Part shown: positions 1-12,061 of the stretch, piece after piece | Layout of the letters: every line of letters starts with the position of its first letter | How positions within the stretch are numbered: the first letter of the stretch is position 1 | Assembly (NCBI GenBank): GCA_947095535.1 | Contig: OX352774.1 | Span: 111,603,996-111,667,995, forward strand | DNA length: 64,000 bases | Reading direction: 5' to 3' | Source of the DNA: Poecilobothrus nobilitatus | Lineage: Eukaryota > Arthropoda > Insecta > Diptera > Dolichopodidae | Program-made: the position numbers and the translations under genes | Notes under the pieces: model-generated | Database searches by the model: none | What the model saw: the letters and a program-made list of their open reading frames with translations, nothing else | Told to the model about the DNA's origin: nothing

Positions 1-489
1 AACGCATTTCTTTTCATATTATACTGACGTCGAATATGGCGGAAACTTTTTTGGTCATGTTGCTCTATTCACGCATATTCATGATATACATTTTTTATGA
101 ATAAATTATTTATACTATATCGGCAACGACGATTTACGATGTTTTCCCGGTAAATGCAAATTATTGCTGAGAAAGATATTTTAAATAATCACGGTATTGT
201 GTTAACCATAAACTACGTTTCAGTGTTAATAAATTCATAAAAAATAAGTTATAATTTGTCACGACGTCATCACAGTGAGGTCACGTGCTGTTAACATACG
301 AATCGACCTTAATTATATTTTTAATTTGGTTTTTTGTTCCTTCTTCACTATCATAAGAAGATATGGAAATTATTATTCATATTACATTAAGCTTTAGTTA
401 CGTGAACCATCACTTTCTCTAAGCGGTTGTTTGGTAGCAGGTATTATAAACAATAATCAAACACATATAGTATATTTAAGAATTAATTA
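1..489. other. unassigned AT-rich DNA
   Basis: No exon, repeat or RNA gene is recognised. A slightly less AT-rich patch around 255-310 has CGTCATC/GGTCACGTG-type words but no recognisable element around it. Confidence 0.5.
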
Positions 490-625
490 TTTGGTTTAAT
501 ATATTTTATTTATTTATTCCTTTAATTTACAATATAAATTGTTATATTGGGTAAGACCAGTGTTTGAATTGAACCCAAGACCTTTTGATTGAGAGGTCAG
601 CCATACACCATTAGTCAGATATTTT
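490..625 (-). repeat. SINE-gamma tRNA-like head fragment
   Basis: Read on the minus strand, this begins CTGACTAATGGTGTATGGC and continues to CTTGGGTTCAA, an RNA polymerase III B-box-like motif. It aligns with the better preserved heads at 45430-45508 and 56468-56538. The A box is degraded. Instead of the gamma body, the minus-strand sequence runs into an AAATAAATAAA tail, so this is either a head-only copy or a copy joined to another tail. It is not a working tRNA gene, because the cloverleaf stems are broken. Confidence 0.55.
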
Positions 626-2479
626 TTTCTCCTAAAAACTCATAATTTATATTTTAAAAATGTGCGACATTTTTCATACTTAATTTTCACAGTAGCACAT
701 TATAAGAACACATTAGGTACATTTCATATATTGCATGTTTTATTTTTTTGTAAATGAAGCTAAAAAGAAATGTTTTAGATTTGTAAAGATATTCATTTAT
801 TCTATTATATTATAATATATCTAGATCTTACCGTTATTTAGCTTTTATAACAACTATTATAAACTAAATTTATTTAATTTTTTTTCTATTATTATAACAT
901 ATTATCCATGGTGTATTTTAACCTATATAAATTGGAACAGATAATCACTTTTTAAATTATTTTATTTCTTTAACAGATCTGCAATCTAAGATTTTTTTTT
1001 GTTATTATCCACAATATTAAAACAATAAAATGGCCTATTAATTCTACCAAAATAGTATTTATTGTGTTACCTTTAACTAAATGTTGACCTTAATATGTAG
1101 TATCAAATGTTTTTTTATTTTTATTTTTCTAATTTCAAGACAAAAGAAAACTGAAAAAATTTTTTTTTGTAAGAACTCCCTAAAGATATTTGACCTTAAT
1201 TTTATGTTACAGTTATTTGTACATACTACATACATTTTTCTTGGTTGAAACATAAATATAAAGTTGTTTTTATAGCCAAACTATAACTTATAACTTGTAA
1301 GAAATTAAAGAAAGAGAAAACATATTAAAAATAACAGTAAAAATGAAATTTTGACTGACGATAGAAAATGGGGAAATTATAATATCTGTTATTGAAAATA
1401 CTAAAATCCTTATTACTTACTTTTTTCTGTGACTCTTTCTTTACTCACTTTAAAATTTTGCATTAAGGGCTTTTAAAAAAAATTGTGGTTATTGCAGCTC
1501 TAGTTTTGACAATTCGCTAATGATAATGTGTAGTTGTCCAGCTTCAGAAATATAACTTTTTACCAAGTGTTTTTTTAGCTTACTACGTCTTCTGGTACTT
1601 TGTGAAATATAGCCGAAGTATTCTTGGTATGTTTCGTAAAGATAAATTTTCAATAATGTTATATTTTATGCCTCTGTATTGTCATCTTTTATTTCATTTA
1701 TAATTATTGGCACATTCCTCAGTTATCGTTAATAGGTCGTCACTAGCTTTAATATTCTGTATTTGATTTAAAGGAATATTTTAGCCACACCATTCTAAAT
1801 ATGATTTTAGGAAATTTATTAATGAATACCAGCAGCTTTTTCTTATACATGACTGGGGTGTTTTTATTTATGCCCCTCGGTTAAACGATAAAATGCTGAC
1901 AGGGAAGCAGATATTATTTACAAAATTAAAGCTTAATGTTTGCTAGACTGCATAGATAATCTAGTTTGTAACTGTTAAATATCACATAAAATTTTAGTGT
2001 TTTTGTTATAGATATTATGTAAAACTTTTTAAATAATTCCCTACAACTAAAATAAAACTGAAGGAAAAAGGAACACATTTTTAGAAAGGTAATTACATTG
2101 TTACGGAGCTGTTTTCACCAACTATCACTTGGAAATTAATAAAAATGAAAAGAAATCATCAAGAATAATATCTAACTTAACCTTATAGGGGGTAGCACAA
2201 AAATATTCTGACTGGTTGTTTTCACTTCAATTTCCATGATTTTTGACACCTTTTGAAGAAATTTTCGGTCAATAAAAAAAAAGTAATTTTGTTGCATTTT
2301 ATAGAAAATTACAGGGTAAAATAATGCAGGATATCTAGAGATTTTACTATTTTTACCGACCGCATACATTAGTGTATAAGGTAGGTATTGTTTTTATACT
2401 AAAAATGTGTACCCGAGATTTTGGCAAATATGTACTACTCCGGTGTGGAGAAGGCTGTAAAATTATTTTAGCATGATGT
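626..2479. other. unassigned AT-rich DNA
   Basis: T and A homopolymer runs are frequent, for example near 880, 990, 1110 and 1160. No reading frame of more than about 65 codons and no repeated module from elsewhere in the window was found. Confidence 0.5.
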
Positions 2480-2536
2480 CCGTCTGTGTGTGTGTGTGTG
2501 GGTGCGCGTGTGTGTGTGTGTGTGAGTGTGTGAGTA
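2480..2536 (+). repeat. (TG)n microsatellite, imperfect
   Basis: A TG/GTG run interrupted by GGTGCGCG. It follows GATGTCCGTCTG, the same GTCY wording that precedes or forms the microsatellite block in the Helentron-like elements of this window. The run may therefore be the microsatellite of an otherwise unrecognised element covering about 2400-2700. Confidence 0.75.
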
Positions 2537-4992
2537 TATCTGTGGGCACGTGTACACGACTGAGCGGAATTTTTGCAATTTCATATTTAAGGTTTTGACG
2601 TAAATATCTCGAATTGATAAGCTTTTGGAACAAATCGGACAACCAGAAGTGGTAGTTTACTAGTATACTTTTTAAGTTTTTTACGAATATTTCGTAACAG
2701 AAAAATTATTAAGAAAAAGTTGTTACACAAGTAAAGAGCAACAACTATGCCATAGAACATTTTTTGATGAGACTAACTTTAACTTTTATTTAATTTGTTT
2801 TCTAAGTCCAAATTTCATACATAATACGCCATATAAATTTATATCAACAATTTTTTTTTTGTTTTTTGTTTTATATCTCTAAAAATTTATATATGTACAT
2901 AATATGTCTATATGCCTATGTACATATCTATGCATATTATTCTTTTGTTGATGACATAAAATTAAAACGGTAAAATTTTTGTTAACAGATTCAATATTAA
3001 TCTTATGTTTGTTTTGTATTTGTATTTGTTTCCAGTTTTTATTATTTTTTACTTCTAATATTTTTGATTGAAAAAAAAATCATGTACATTACCTACATAA
3101 TAATGTAAATGGATGTATGAATTAATGCACATATATTTTCGATTTCATTGCTTATTATTGTTATTGAATAAAACAAAATGTTGTTAAATTATTAGAAGTT
3201 ATTTTGCTTTGATATAAATTATTATGTAAAATATCTATAAATTTTGGCATTGTACTTTTCGTGTAGTGGCGGTCGGTCCTGTGGTGGAGACAGCTGTTTT
3301 TTTTTAAAGTTTCATAATATCGATATTACAAACTAATAATAAATACGAATTGGAATAAAATTTAAATCCCACCTGTTTTCTGTATCTTACTAACTATGTA
3401 TGCAAATGTACATTATTTTATAAAAATAAAAGTGTACTTATGAAATAGAAAGATAGCATAATATGTATATGAATGTATGTGTATTTATTATAATAATATG
3501 TAGAAGAAAGTTATACAGTTTAATTTGACCGTGTGTACAAATACCTATGTACAAATACCTTTACCTATGTATTATTTATTTTTTGAAGTTTCAGTATTTA
3601 TGCATAACTTTATGGTATAAAAGTTGTTTCAAAAAGTTGAATACTAAAAGTATAATATGTAAGATGAATAATAAAATAACTTGAAATATTATTTTAAAAA
3701 TTATAGTAAAACATCAATACTTTTGATATGTTTTGAGGTGGTTCCTGTCTTGTCTTGGGTCTGTCTAAAATGAATATACCTATAAAAATAGTAAAATATT
3801 TTCTATTTAAGCCAATCTACTTTAAAACTACTTATTTGCTATCGAAGTGTAACACATAAAATATTTAAATAGAAATTAGTTTCTTAAGAATAACAATTAT
3901 ACCAACTCTACCAAATCTTAAAAATCTTTTCTTTTTTTTTTTACTTCAATTTTTTGTAAATGATCAGTAATATCTAAAAAAGGATGTACTTATCCATAAA
4001 CATGTACATATAGGGCGTCATCTGGGAATTTGATTTCCTTTTTTCCGAAAATTTTTTTTTTTTTAAGGGAATGTTATAAAAAATATTTTTTGGAAGGTTA
4101 ACTTTGGAATGCAAGAAGCAAAAAAAAATATATGGAAAACAAATAACGGTATGTTTGATGTTTTATGAAATTCATTGTTAAAATTTATGTGTTAATGAAA
4201 AATTGAATTTTTTCAAAAAAGTTAACAATATTTTGATTGTCCACAATAAAATTTTTTTTTAAATGTTCTTAAAAGCAATTGCATAAATTTTTTTTTTATT
4301 TAGATTATTGTTTGCCTGGAACATAGCTCTTAAACTATATTTGGATGCCATCATGTTGGTTACCTATATATTATAAATTGTGTTACAATTACTGCAACAA
4401 TTATTAATTATTATCAACTTTTGAAGCAGCCCACTAATACTTATAACTTTAATTTTTAATTATTAAGCTAAAATTATTTTTCCCAAACCTAGAATCATTT
4501 ATTTTCCCAGTTTAATATAACAGGACAGCCTAAAAGTTACTGCTTTCTCTTTAAAAAAGGTTTTTAATTTCAAAATAAAAGAAAAACCTAATATTAGATT
4601 TCCAAAAAAAAAGGGTATTGTTTCTACAAAATCTAATTTTGTAAGCGATCCCAATATAATACAAATAAAAACAATTTTTTTTTTTCAGGATATATACTAT
4701 GGGATATCACACACTAAAAAATTTCATGACCTTACCCAAAATAAGAAAAAATATATGTAAAAACAAATGGTTATAAGAAAAAAACTTTTAAATACTCTGA
4801 AGTGGTTTTAATGTTCTGAATTATTATGGAAACCAAAATGCCACAAATGTTTCAGAATTTTATATGAATCAAAGTATAATTGAGGAAATTTGAATATTTT
4901 AACTAAAATCTAAATAAATCAGATTGAATTTCAAATTTTTCCTAATTATATAAGGTCTTTACATTGAAATACAAATTAAAAAATGAAAATAT
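2537..4992. other. unassigned AT-rich DNA
   Basis: Contains ATGTACAT-type alternating tracts (about 2885-2935 and 3075-3130) and many T runs. No gene or terminal-repeat structure could be defined. There is no ATG-started frame with recognisable protein content. Confidence 0.5.
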
Positions 4993-5207
4993 AAATGGAT
5001 TGGTCACGTTCTTAGAAGATCTTCTAATTGTATTGCTAGACAGGCCTTGGAATGGAACCTTCAAGGGAAACGAAATGTTGGTAGACCTAGCAATACAAAC
5101 GTGAAATAACAAAAATGAACAAGATACGACTACAAATAAAAGTAATGTCACAATATAGAAGAAGATAGAAAGGCTTTGTGGAAGCCTTATATTCCGAAAG
5201 GGAGTAG
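4993..5207 (+). pseudogene. C-terminal remnant of a non-LTR retrotransposon ORF2
   Basis: From 4993 the frame reads KWIGHVLRR, then [10 protein letters not shown] and GRPSNT before a stop. After a small frameshift it reads VEALYSERE and stops at 5205-5207. These match the conserved tail of many insect LINE ORF2 proteins (W-I-G-H-x-L-R, ALEWNPQGKRxxGRPxxTW, and a final xALCSxxE). The segment is frameshifted, lacks the reverse transcriptase domain, and shows no poly(A) tail or target duplication, so it is an old fragment. A very similar tail lies on the minus strand at 19343-19567. The element clade cannot be fixed from the tail alone. Confidence 0.7.
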
Positions 5208-6480
5208 AAAATGAAAAAAAAAAACAAATACTTTACGTCAATTTAATTGAATTTATAATTCAAATATCAAGAATATGTACATGTATTTTATTATTTAAAT
5301 TGTGCCTAATTTAGAAATTGATTTTTCGCTTTTCAACTGAGTTAGTTCAAGTTTTGGGTAATATTTCATTTGTATTTTTAAAAATCTACCAACTTTTCTT
5401 TTTGATTTATCAATATCGCTTATGACGAACTTTCAGCTTACTTTAAAAATCAAGTTGATAAAATTACACATTCGCAAAACTTAAAAGATCATTTAAAAGA
5501 AGTTAGATTTTTTTCAGAAGGAAAAAATATATAGAAATTTTTTCATTGGTGCACAGAAATAGAAGAACAAAATTTCTTGTTTTTGGGTGATGTTTTGTAA
5601 AACATTTCGAAATTTTATTAATAAAAATTAATTTTGTTAAAATTATGATTTAGTACCACATTGATTTATTTTATTTTATATTTTTTTTTTATTTAAGGGT
5701 AACCAGTAACACATGCAATGTTAATTTTGTTTTTATTATAATATCTATGTATCAAAATTGAAGGGTTCAAGGATGACCAGAGAAAAACAATAATTTTGTT
5801 TGAAAAAAGTTAATTAATATACATAATATTCTTTTCATAAAATTGAAATTTAATCGAAATATAAATGAAAAATGATCAATTATAGCGTTCTGTAATTTTT
5901 CAAATCATTTTTGTTTTATTAATTAGAAAAATTTAATTAGGTATTAATTCAAAATATGCATCGCTATTTTAATTCTTAAAATCTTTTGCACGTGAACTTG
6001 TTCACATTTTCATTACATTTAGTGCTGTGGGAATAATTAGTATCTGGAATATTAAAATAGTTGAATTATATAAATAGAATATACTTAAAGTAGTATTTAA
6101 GTCTCTTTGATATTTTTGGAAATCGATTATCAATAGAATTCTTTGCATCTGATCAAAAAATGTAAAAACTTATTTTAATCAGGCAAAAATATTTTAATAG
6201 AATACAAAATTAGTCCAACTGTATAGTTGTCATTGGATCCTATCCTTACAAACCAAGGGACACCCATTACAAAATAGAAATAAGATATAGTCATTTTAGC
6301 ACTTTTTATATTAAAACTTAATTATTTATTTATATTAATATTCGAAATCACAAAGAAAATAATCAAAAATCAAAAATATATTAAAACATAAAAAGTTTGC
6401 ATACTTTTAGACCATATTTTAATTTAAAAAACTATAATATTTGTCTATGTGTTATACATTATCTTCTAAGTACCTTTTTA
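5208..6480. other. unassigned AT-rich DNA
   Basis: The 3' flank of the LINE fragment. No poly(A)/target-duplication pair was found that would close that fragment, and nothing else was recognised before the family C element. Confidence 0.5.
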
Positions 6481-7532
6481 TACTCTACACTTAAAGTATA
6501 GGGTATATTAACTTTGGTATGGTGTTTGTAACCACTAAAAGGAAGCAAGTTAGATATGGACATGTATATATATTCTGAATCAGGATCACCTCCTGAATCG
6601 ATTTAGCAATGTCCGTCCGTCCGTCCGTTCGCACGATAACTCAAAAACTCGTGAAGCTATCTTGATGAAATTTATATAGTAGGTTACTAATTACGAAAGG
6701 AAGGCTAAGTTCGAATCTGGACAAAATCGGTCCATGGTTCGGGTACCTCCCATACAACTCCCAAAACCGACTACGCATATCTTCGAAATTAATAAAGATA
6801 GAAACTTCAAATTTTGTACGAGGGTGTGCTTGAATCCCTGATATCCCCTATCCCTTTGGAATGAATTGGAGTGGTTCTTCGGGTACCTTCCACACAACTT
6901 CCAAAACCGAACAAGCATATATTCGAAATTAATAAAGGTAGAAACTTCAAATTTGGTACTAGGGTGTTGTTTCCTGAATCACTGATTTGCCTAAGACTTG
7001 AGATGAATTGGAGAGGTTGTTCGGGTACCTCCCATACAACTTCTAAAACCGAATAAGCATATCTTCGAAATTAATAAAGATACAAACTGCAAATTTGATA
7101 CGAGGGTATTGTTTCCTGAATCCTTGATTTGCCTAAAATTTCAGATGAATTGGAATGGTTGTTCGGATATCTGCCACACAACTCCCAAGACCAAATAAGC
7201 ATATCTTTGAAATTAATAAATATAAAAACTTGAAATTTGATATAAGAGTATTGTACCCTGTTCTGATGATATCTCTAAAATTTGAGATGAATTGTGGTTG
7301 TTGGGGTGCGCGTGCCATCACACACTTCTCAAAATCAAACAAGCATATTTTCGAATTTAAAAAGATAGAAATCTGTAATTTAGTACAAAGGTTGTAAAAG
7401 CATTTATTTTTTTAGCTTAGGTATATTAAATTCCTAACTAAAATAACTTATGGATTTTTAATTTAATTTGAAGTTTTTAGGTGTAGGGTATAAGGAAATC
7501 GGTTGCATCGACTTACTGTTACTTTAACTTGT
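6481..7532 (-). mobile_element. family C Helentron-like non-autonomous element
   Basis: Seen: at the left end a hairpin (TACTCTACACTTAAAGTATA then GGGTA). About 100 bp in is a GTCCGTCCGTCCGTTCG run followed by CACGATAACTCAAAAA. At the right end, read on the minus strand, come CAAGTTAAAGTAACAGTAAG and the subterminal TATACCCTACACCTAA. That subterminal repeat is the near-complement of the outer arm of the hairpin. Known: DINE-1/Helentron-associated elements combine a 5' subterminal repeat, a (GTCY)n block and a 3' hairpin, and closely similar hairpin/GTCY repeats are abundant in flies. There is no coding capacity, so it is non-autonomous. The middle consists of tandem 141-bp units. Element ends are approximate. 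Confidence 0.65.
6737..7440 (-). repeat. ~141-bp tandem repeat, about 5 units
   Basis: The word TTCGGGTACC or a variant recurs at 6737, 6878, 7020, 7161 and about 7299, each followed by CATACAACTCCCAAAACCGA-like, AAGCATATCTTCGAAATTAA-like and GAGGGTGTTG-like text. Spacing is 141, 142, 141 and about 138 bp. Units diverge more towards the right. The short reading frames seen here on both strands arise from this repeat. Confidence 0.85.
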
Positions 7533-8538
7533 TTATGTAATTGATAAATGCAAAATGAGAAAATTCCTTGAATAAATTAATAAATAAATATTTATTAATT
7601 ATAGTATACTTTAGTATATTGTGTATAATATTTAATTTGTTATCACAATTTATCTTATATAAAATAGAAATAAAATTAAGTGATTAAAAGATATTAAGCG
7701 AATTATTTTGAAATAGGTTATATCTTGTGTAGAGGTGATGCATTGCTTCATCTTCACCATTTTTAATTATTAAGTTCCTAATTATAACTGCTATACATCT
7801 GTTTATTAACTGTTTGTATTGTAATGAAATAACTATAACACTTTTGTTTTGTATCTCTTCCGTTACCGATTAAATTTTGAGGCCTTCTATAAATTCCTTC
7901 ATCTGATTGTACCAATTTATTTATCTTAAGTTTTTCTTATAATACTTTCTTAATACTTTTGATCGAAGTGGTTCCAATATTTTAAATTTAAAATTTTTGG
8001 ATGTACTCCATATTGCAGATTGCAAATTTATTTTAGATAGACTTTCTTATTTGAAAGTAACCGTATGTATCTGGTTTAATTTAATTCATTGCGTTTCATT
8101 GAATAGTTTCGTGATCTGTATAATATGAAAATAAGTTTTCTAAATGCAGAGAGGAAATTTTATAGCCATTGGTTATCAACTGGAGGGTTAGTTGTGGCCG
8201 AAGTAAAAGTAAAACAAATAAAAACTACCTTGAAATAGAAACTAGAATAAACAAATATGCATTAAAAACAAAATATTAAAAATGAAATGAAGATAATTTT
8301 TTTTTCTATATTGAAAAATTGAAAATGCTGTACATACCTACGTGACTGGTTTTTTTTTTGGAAAGAATCAACTAAAGTTTCTTATAATATAAAAATATAT
8401 AATATATAAAAAAAATATATTCTAGCATAAAATTTATTCTGTTAAATAATACAAAGTGTACGAAAAATATTAAATTCTGTCTGAAAAAATAATAATAAAT
8501 TTTGTGAAAATTTAGACATGAAAAACAAAAAAAGGAGG
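7533..8538. other. unassigned AT-rich DNA
   Basis: No gene, terminal repeat or shared module was recognised. A short AT palindromic stretch (AAATATATAATATATAAA) occurs near 8390-8410. Confidence 0.5.
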
Positions 8539-8622
8539 AATGAGGGCTGCTTCCCCCGCGCAAGCGTTCGACAGCGCGCCGTTTTCGCCCACGCGCCATC
8601 GTTCAGAGGCAGCAGCCCTCAA
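8539..8622. other. GC-rich insert bounded by an inverted repeat
   Basis: By my count, 8541-8620 is about 69% G+C (55 of 80), in surroundings mostly below 30%. The edges form an inverted repeat: AATGAGGGCTGCTTCC at the left against GGCAGCAGCCCTCAAT at the right, with one or two mismatches. The centre contains GCGCAAGCG, CAGCGCGCC and CACGCGCC. On the minus strand it is open and arginine-rich (MARGRKRRAVERLRGG) but runs into AT-rich sequence, so coding is unlikely. It could be a structured RNA, a small inverted-repeat insertion or captured foreign DNA. No identity is claimed. Confidence 0.6.
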
Positions 8623-8689
8623 TCCTTCAAGAGAAGGGCAAAGGGAGTTGTGAAGGGAAGGACTTAGGTAGGGGTGAAGAGTGGTTTAT

Positions 8690-8935
8690 GTGATATTTAG
8701 GAGGGTTTTTATAATTGGTTACAAAATCAAGGTATTTTCCCTTTTCCAGAATATTTACATATATTATGTACAAAAGAGATTGCGAATTAAGAGGTTTGAA
8801 TTTTGCGAATTTTAAAGTTTGTTACAAAATCAGAATATTCCCCCTTTTTCAGAATTTTTACATACATGTGTATGCGAGATTCTGAATTAGGAAGGATTTT
8901 AGAGCTGGATTCTAGAGCTTAATAGTTTTTCTTTT
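8690..8935 (+). repeat. tandem module shared with the foldback loop at 28198-28372
   Basis: Two imperfect units of roughly 110-120 bp. Each has TTACAAAATCA, then a pyrimidine tract ending in CAGAAT, TTTACATA, and finally GAGATT..GAATTAGGA. The same order of words occurs twice in the loop of the foldback element at 28085-28458. This region is therefore probably a relic of the same element family that has lost its 15-bp repeat arms. Confidence 0.5.
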
Positions 8936-9919
8936 AAAGTATTTTTAATCGAATGAGACATAACACCATATGGCTTTATGACACTCCACCTAAATATGAT
9001 GTTTCTGATACACTAAGACATATTGACCATTACACATTGAATCGATTATCAACACTATGCAGTAATTATGTAATTTGAAAAAAAATTGAAATAGATTGGC
9101 ACTTAAGGTGTTTACACTTAAATTTACAGAGATGTATGGTATAATTGTCAACAAACATTTAGTCTAAAGGAAGAATAATCTAAATAAATAATATTTTTAT
9201 TCTTGGTTTGGTTTTCTAATACAGACTTATCATATGAAGAGTACCACAAACGAGATGCTTTGTTATTTGGCAACTAAAGTGATGTTTTTAATTTGACGCG
9301 AAACCAAATGTCAAAAGCGAGATGTATGGTATTTTTGTAAAACTTTTTCTACAAAGCGATCGCCTTTTTTATTACATCAAAATTATTCAATGACCTCTGC
9401 CATTCGTAGTTATTTAAGTTGTTTTTAAATTATTTTTTGAAATCATTTTTTTTAGTTATTAACACAAATAAAGAATGGAGAGTAGAAAAGTATAAGTATC
9501 TTAAGTTTAAAAAATCTACCAAAATAACAAAAATGTTCATCATGCATCTTCCAGATATGCATTTTTAAAAAGACGTAATATTATACATTTTTCCATTGCC
9601 TCAGTGGTGAGTTTACAAAATATGGGTGATAATATTATTACTTTAGATTTTTAGGTAGTGTTATAAATTTCATACTTAATCATGTTTTTTAATAATTACG
9701 AATATATATATTTTTTTTTAAATTAATAAATTACATTTTTTAATCAATTTAAAATTGTTTTTATTGAAAATATTAATCTTATTTATTTATGTTATTATTT
9801 ATTTTACACCATTTCATTATTTTTTATTTTGATATTTTTATTAAATTTATTCCAGTGTAAAAATAATTATTGTTATTTACTTATATTTATTTATATTCCA
9901 TATTAATGTATTTTATTTT
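8936..9919. other. unassigned AT-rich DNA
   Basis: The phrase GAGATGTATGGTAT occurs at about 9130 and 9320, which could mark a decayed duplicated repeat. Nothing else was recognised. Confidence 0.45.
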
Positions 9920-10871
9920 TAGCACATTTCCAAAACAATTTTGAAAAAATGTGCCTGGTTTGTTTCATTCTGCCCGTCCGTCTGCCAGTCTGTTTACAAA
10001 ACTTTTACATCGTTAAAGATAGAGCAATACAATTTTAACCATCTCATAAAAAAATTAATATTGTGGAACAAAGTTTTCATGGAACCCCATCCATTACGGA
10101 GCTCCTCAGACTTTGAAAAAGTCCTTTTTAAATATAAATATAAAGTCCTTTTTAAATATCTCACACTCTGCTTAATATTTTTTCAAGTTAAAAATGCCAT
10201 TCGACCGCACTTTTTTTTATCTTTATTAATATCAAAATTAGACATTTTTTTTAAATTTAGTTATGTGAAAACAAAATTTTGCGTAATTTTTTTTCCTTCA
10301 TAACTCCGGCACGCTTTTAGATAGAGATTTGAAATTTGTTTGTTTGCACCCTTTTTAAGAGCTGTTACGCATTAAAAATTAAAAATTTGCTACTTTTATA
10401 CATCTGTAACCTAGGCACCTGTACAAATTTTCGGTAACACATAAAAATTAAAGCTCCAGTAATATATTTTTAAGTGCGTTGACGGTTTTTTTTAGTTGTA
10501 TAGGGTTACTGAGTTACAACCCCTCAAAATAATAAAAAATGTAAGCCTATGTAAGCCCTATCAAATGTATATTTAAGATTATGCTTAGTAGTTTTACTAT
10601 ATACAAAAATGCTAGAAGACGATCTAAAAACGCTAGAATTAAAGCTTCAACTTTATAATTTTACATATATTAATTTATTTTTCTTAATTACGTAGAGTTC
10701 CCTTAAAATTGAAGACAATATCTCTTAATTTTTCAGATTTTTTCTTATTATATGAAATTCTAAGAAAATTTTCAAATTTTGGTGCAAGTCACAATCCTAA
10801 ACAGTTTGTATTGGTTTTTGGAAAATGTGCGCCTTTAAAAATCTTTGGTTTACATTCCGCCTTGTCGTTTT
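9920..10871 (-). mobile_element. family B Helentron-like element
   Basis: The left end (3' of the element) is a hairpin, AGCACATTTCCAAAACAATT continuing TTGAAAAAATGTGCC. Next comes a GTCCGTCTGCCAGTCTG run and the family phrase CATCGTTAAAGATAGAG. The right end (5') carries GGAAAATGTGCGCCTTTAAA, complementary to the outer hairpin arm, then TTTACATTC and GCCTTGT. Copies at 46960 and 59680 align along the whole length. The interior repeats phrases such as 'ATAACTCCGGCACGCTTTTAGATAG' in broken form. It encodes nothing recognisable, and short frames inside it are by-products of the repeat. Confidence 0.7.
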
Positions 10872-12061
10872 TGTTTCATTATTTATATTCTTGTTATTAT
10901 TACAAATTGCATTAATTAAAATTGAATTAACCAGTCATTAACAGAATATATTTTAGCCTTGCAAAATTTTTTTTTTAAATAAATTGGAATGAAGGGGTAG
11001 CAAATAGTTAATAACCTACAATATAAAAATGATAACTAATATTTTGATTTTTGAAAGATTCAGTAAAACTGTGATCGATTAATCATGTAATATTTAAATA
11101 TTATTGAATTAATGTTTTAAATAGTTGTTATTAATGAAAATTTTAATTTACACATAATTAACACAAAATAAATAAAATTAAATTAAAATGTTATACACGT
11201 TATAAATAAAACAAAATTAAAAGAAAATGTGACATTAGGAAAATTGTACACTATATATAAATTATTATTAAATTGAAGAGCCGATCAAAGTCGAAAATCT
11301 TTTAACCTAATTATTTTTTTAACTTTTAAAAGCCTTTTAATATAAACAAGATCAACCATTTCGGTTCATAGCGGTTTTTATTTTAAAATATAGTAATTTG
11401 TTGTAAACAAACAAATTAGTAAGCAAAACCATAGATTTTTATAAGCCGATTAATTACCTTTACTACCAAAAAGATAGCTTTAGAGAGTTGTAGTTCCGCA
11501 AAGAGTGGGGTTACATAACAAATCTGTTTTGCTACTATTCCTTTTTTATCATATGTCTGTAATTTCATTTCTTCTTTTACCACGGTTTTATAAATAGGGT
11601 TATATAAATTATAAACACGGTTATATAAATTTCATCCGTTTGAACAGAAAAGCAAACCGACAAACAGATGGGCAAACGGACCACAATTTTTAATGGATTT
11701 TATCTGATGATCTGTTACATAATATAGATCTTGAATATTGTTTGTATTTGTATAATTGTCACGTAATATACTTCTAAATATTGGAAACAACTACCTATTG
11801 ACGTTTAAGATTGAATTTAAAGTCATCTCTCCTTATTAATTAAAAAAAAATGTGTTTTACTAGCATCATATTAAAACGACGGACAATATGAACAATATGC
11901 CTTTTGTAAAAGAAAAAAAATGATTTAATACCAGATTTAAAAATTAATCGTCCAATCTAAAATTGGATTTTATACAGCTATATATTAACGTAAAACTTTT
12001 TTTACTGAATATAAAGTTGGAATGAAAGATAGCTTATAAAGAATATGAAAAGTAAAACTAT
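10872..12061. other. unassigned AT-rich DNA
   Basis: No exon or repeat module identified. A patch at 11640-11685 (ACAGAAAAGCAAACCGAC, ACAGATGGGCAAACGGAC) resembles the GTCY-complement zone of the Helentron-like families, but no ends could be placed. Confidence 0.45.

Noticed and set aside
6691..7397. Four 60-80 codon frames on both strands
   Set aside because: They repeat the same peptide-like text (PKPNKHIFEINK and similar) because they cross the 141-bp tandem units. A tandem DNA repeat explains them better than a repeat protein.
8372..8599. 75-codon minus-strand frame beginning MARGRKRR
   Set aside because: The arginine-rich start comes from the GC-rich hairpin and the rest is AT-rich low complexity. 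No family is recognisable, so the hairpin is reported instead.
9941..10303. 120-codon plus-strand frame
   Set aside because: It falls in family B, on the strand opposite to the element orientation. Other copies of the element do not keep it open.
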